DNA from: Chloroflexota bacterium
GTDB taxonomy: Bacteria; Chloroflexota; Limnocylindria; Limnocylindrales; CSP1-4
Length of the DNA: 5,965 nt
Reading direction: 5' to 3'
NCBI GenBank assembly: GCA_027457005.1
Contig: DAIDTV010000098.1
Location: 1-5,965, forward strand
Below, one piece after another: positions 5,812 through 5,965 of this stretch (positions are counted from its first letter, which is position 1; each line of letters opens with the position of its first letter). A model generated the notes under the pieces. The model did not search any database. It saw only the letters and a program-made list of their open reading frames with translations, and was not told the origin of the DNA. Both the position numbers and the translations under genes were made by a program.

Positions 5812-5965
5812 TCAGTGCGCGCGGGGTTCGTCGTCGAGTGGCTCCCCCGTGATCTCCGGAGGGGCGATTACGGCGGGGGTAGCTCCCAGAGCTTTCACAA
5901 AAGCAGCCTGGGCAGTACCGGCAGCCCGGATTTGCATGCCTTTCAGGTCTTCCAAAGTCTTGATT
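5812..5965 (-). CDS. TRAP transporter DctP-like substrate-binding protein fragment, truncated or chimeric
   Basis: On the minus strand, 50 codons enter from the right edge and end at TGA (5812-5814). The first ~35 residues, including TLEDLKGMQIRAAGTAQ and FVKALGATP, match the central DLKGxKIR...LGAxPV pattern of DctP-type periplasmic solute receptors of TRAP transporters. In that family PxPEVY and ALQxGVxDG should follow with over 100 more residues; here the frame reads APPEITGEPLDDEPRAH and stops, so the C-terminal half is missing. Third positions are A or T in 15 of the first 34 codons, against 2 of the last 34 codons of the reductase; the 16 terminal codons have only 3. The DctP-like part therefore looks foreign and the tail native. 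It could be a transferred remnant, the end of an unrelated native gene joined to foreign DNA, or an assembly chimera. The assignment rests on a short match. Confidence 0.5.
   Translation of the reverse strand, partial: IKTLEDLKGMQIRAAGTAQAAFVKALGATPAVIAPPEITGEPLDDEPRAH

Overview
The window is a very GC-rich bacterial segment (GC-biased third codon positions almost throughout) carrying six plus-strand genes and one foreign-looking minus-strand fragment at its right edge. The composition, the PF06262-type metallopeptidase, and TANNNT -10 boxes lying very close to start codons suggest a high-GC lineage with leaderless or short-leader genes, such as Chloroflexota (Limnocylindria/Ellin6529-like) or Actinomycetota. 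The sequence alone does not decide between them.

Layout. (1) 3-1298: UDP-glucose 6-dehydrogenase, cut by the left edge of the window. (2) 1298-2854: a membrane-bound sensor histidine kinase whose most upstream ATG overlaps the dehydrogenase stop (TGATG). (3) 2851-3546: an OmpR/PhoB-type response regulator overlapping the kinase stop (ATGA). These three form one tightly packed unit, with a possible second promoter (extended -10 TGCTATGCT) inside the 5' end of the kinase gene. (4) 3547-3749: a 203-bp intergenic stretch with GCGAT-containing dyads, ending in a GATAAT box exactly six bases before the next ATG. (5) 3750-4160: a small minimal zincin (HEVAHHFGISD). (6) 4236-4607: a 123-residue protein of unknown function with a repeated RW(L)DDARD motif and its own plausible promoter. 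(7) 4698-5741: an aldo/keto reductase of the YghZ/Gpr (AKR14) type with a strong Shine-Dalgarno sequence, followed by two hairpins, the second a perfect 13-bp stem. (8) 5812-5965, minus strand: 50 codons, the upstream part of which reads like the middle of a TRAP-transporter DctP substrate-binding protein but has much more A/T at third positions than anything else here and loses the family pattern after about 37 residues. It is either a transferred and truncated remnant or an assembly join.

Functionally, the first three genes could link UDP-glucuronate supply (envelope polysaccharide precursor) to an envelope-sensing two-component system. The metallopeptidase, the unknown protein and the reductase look like separately promoted housekeeping or stress genes. 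I see no RNA gene, CRISPR array, insertion sequence or complete mobile element. No clearly new multi-gene system is visible; the most unusual item is the right-edge junction.
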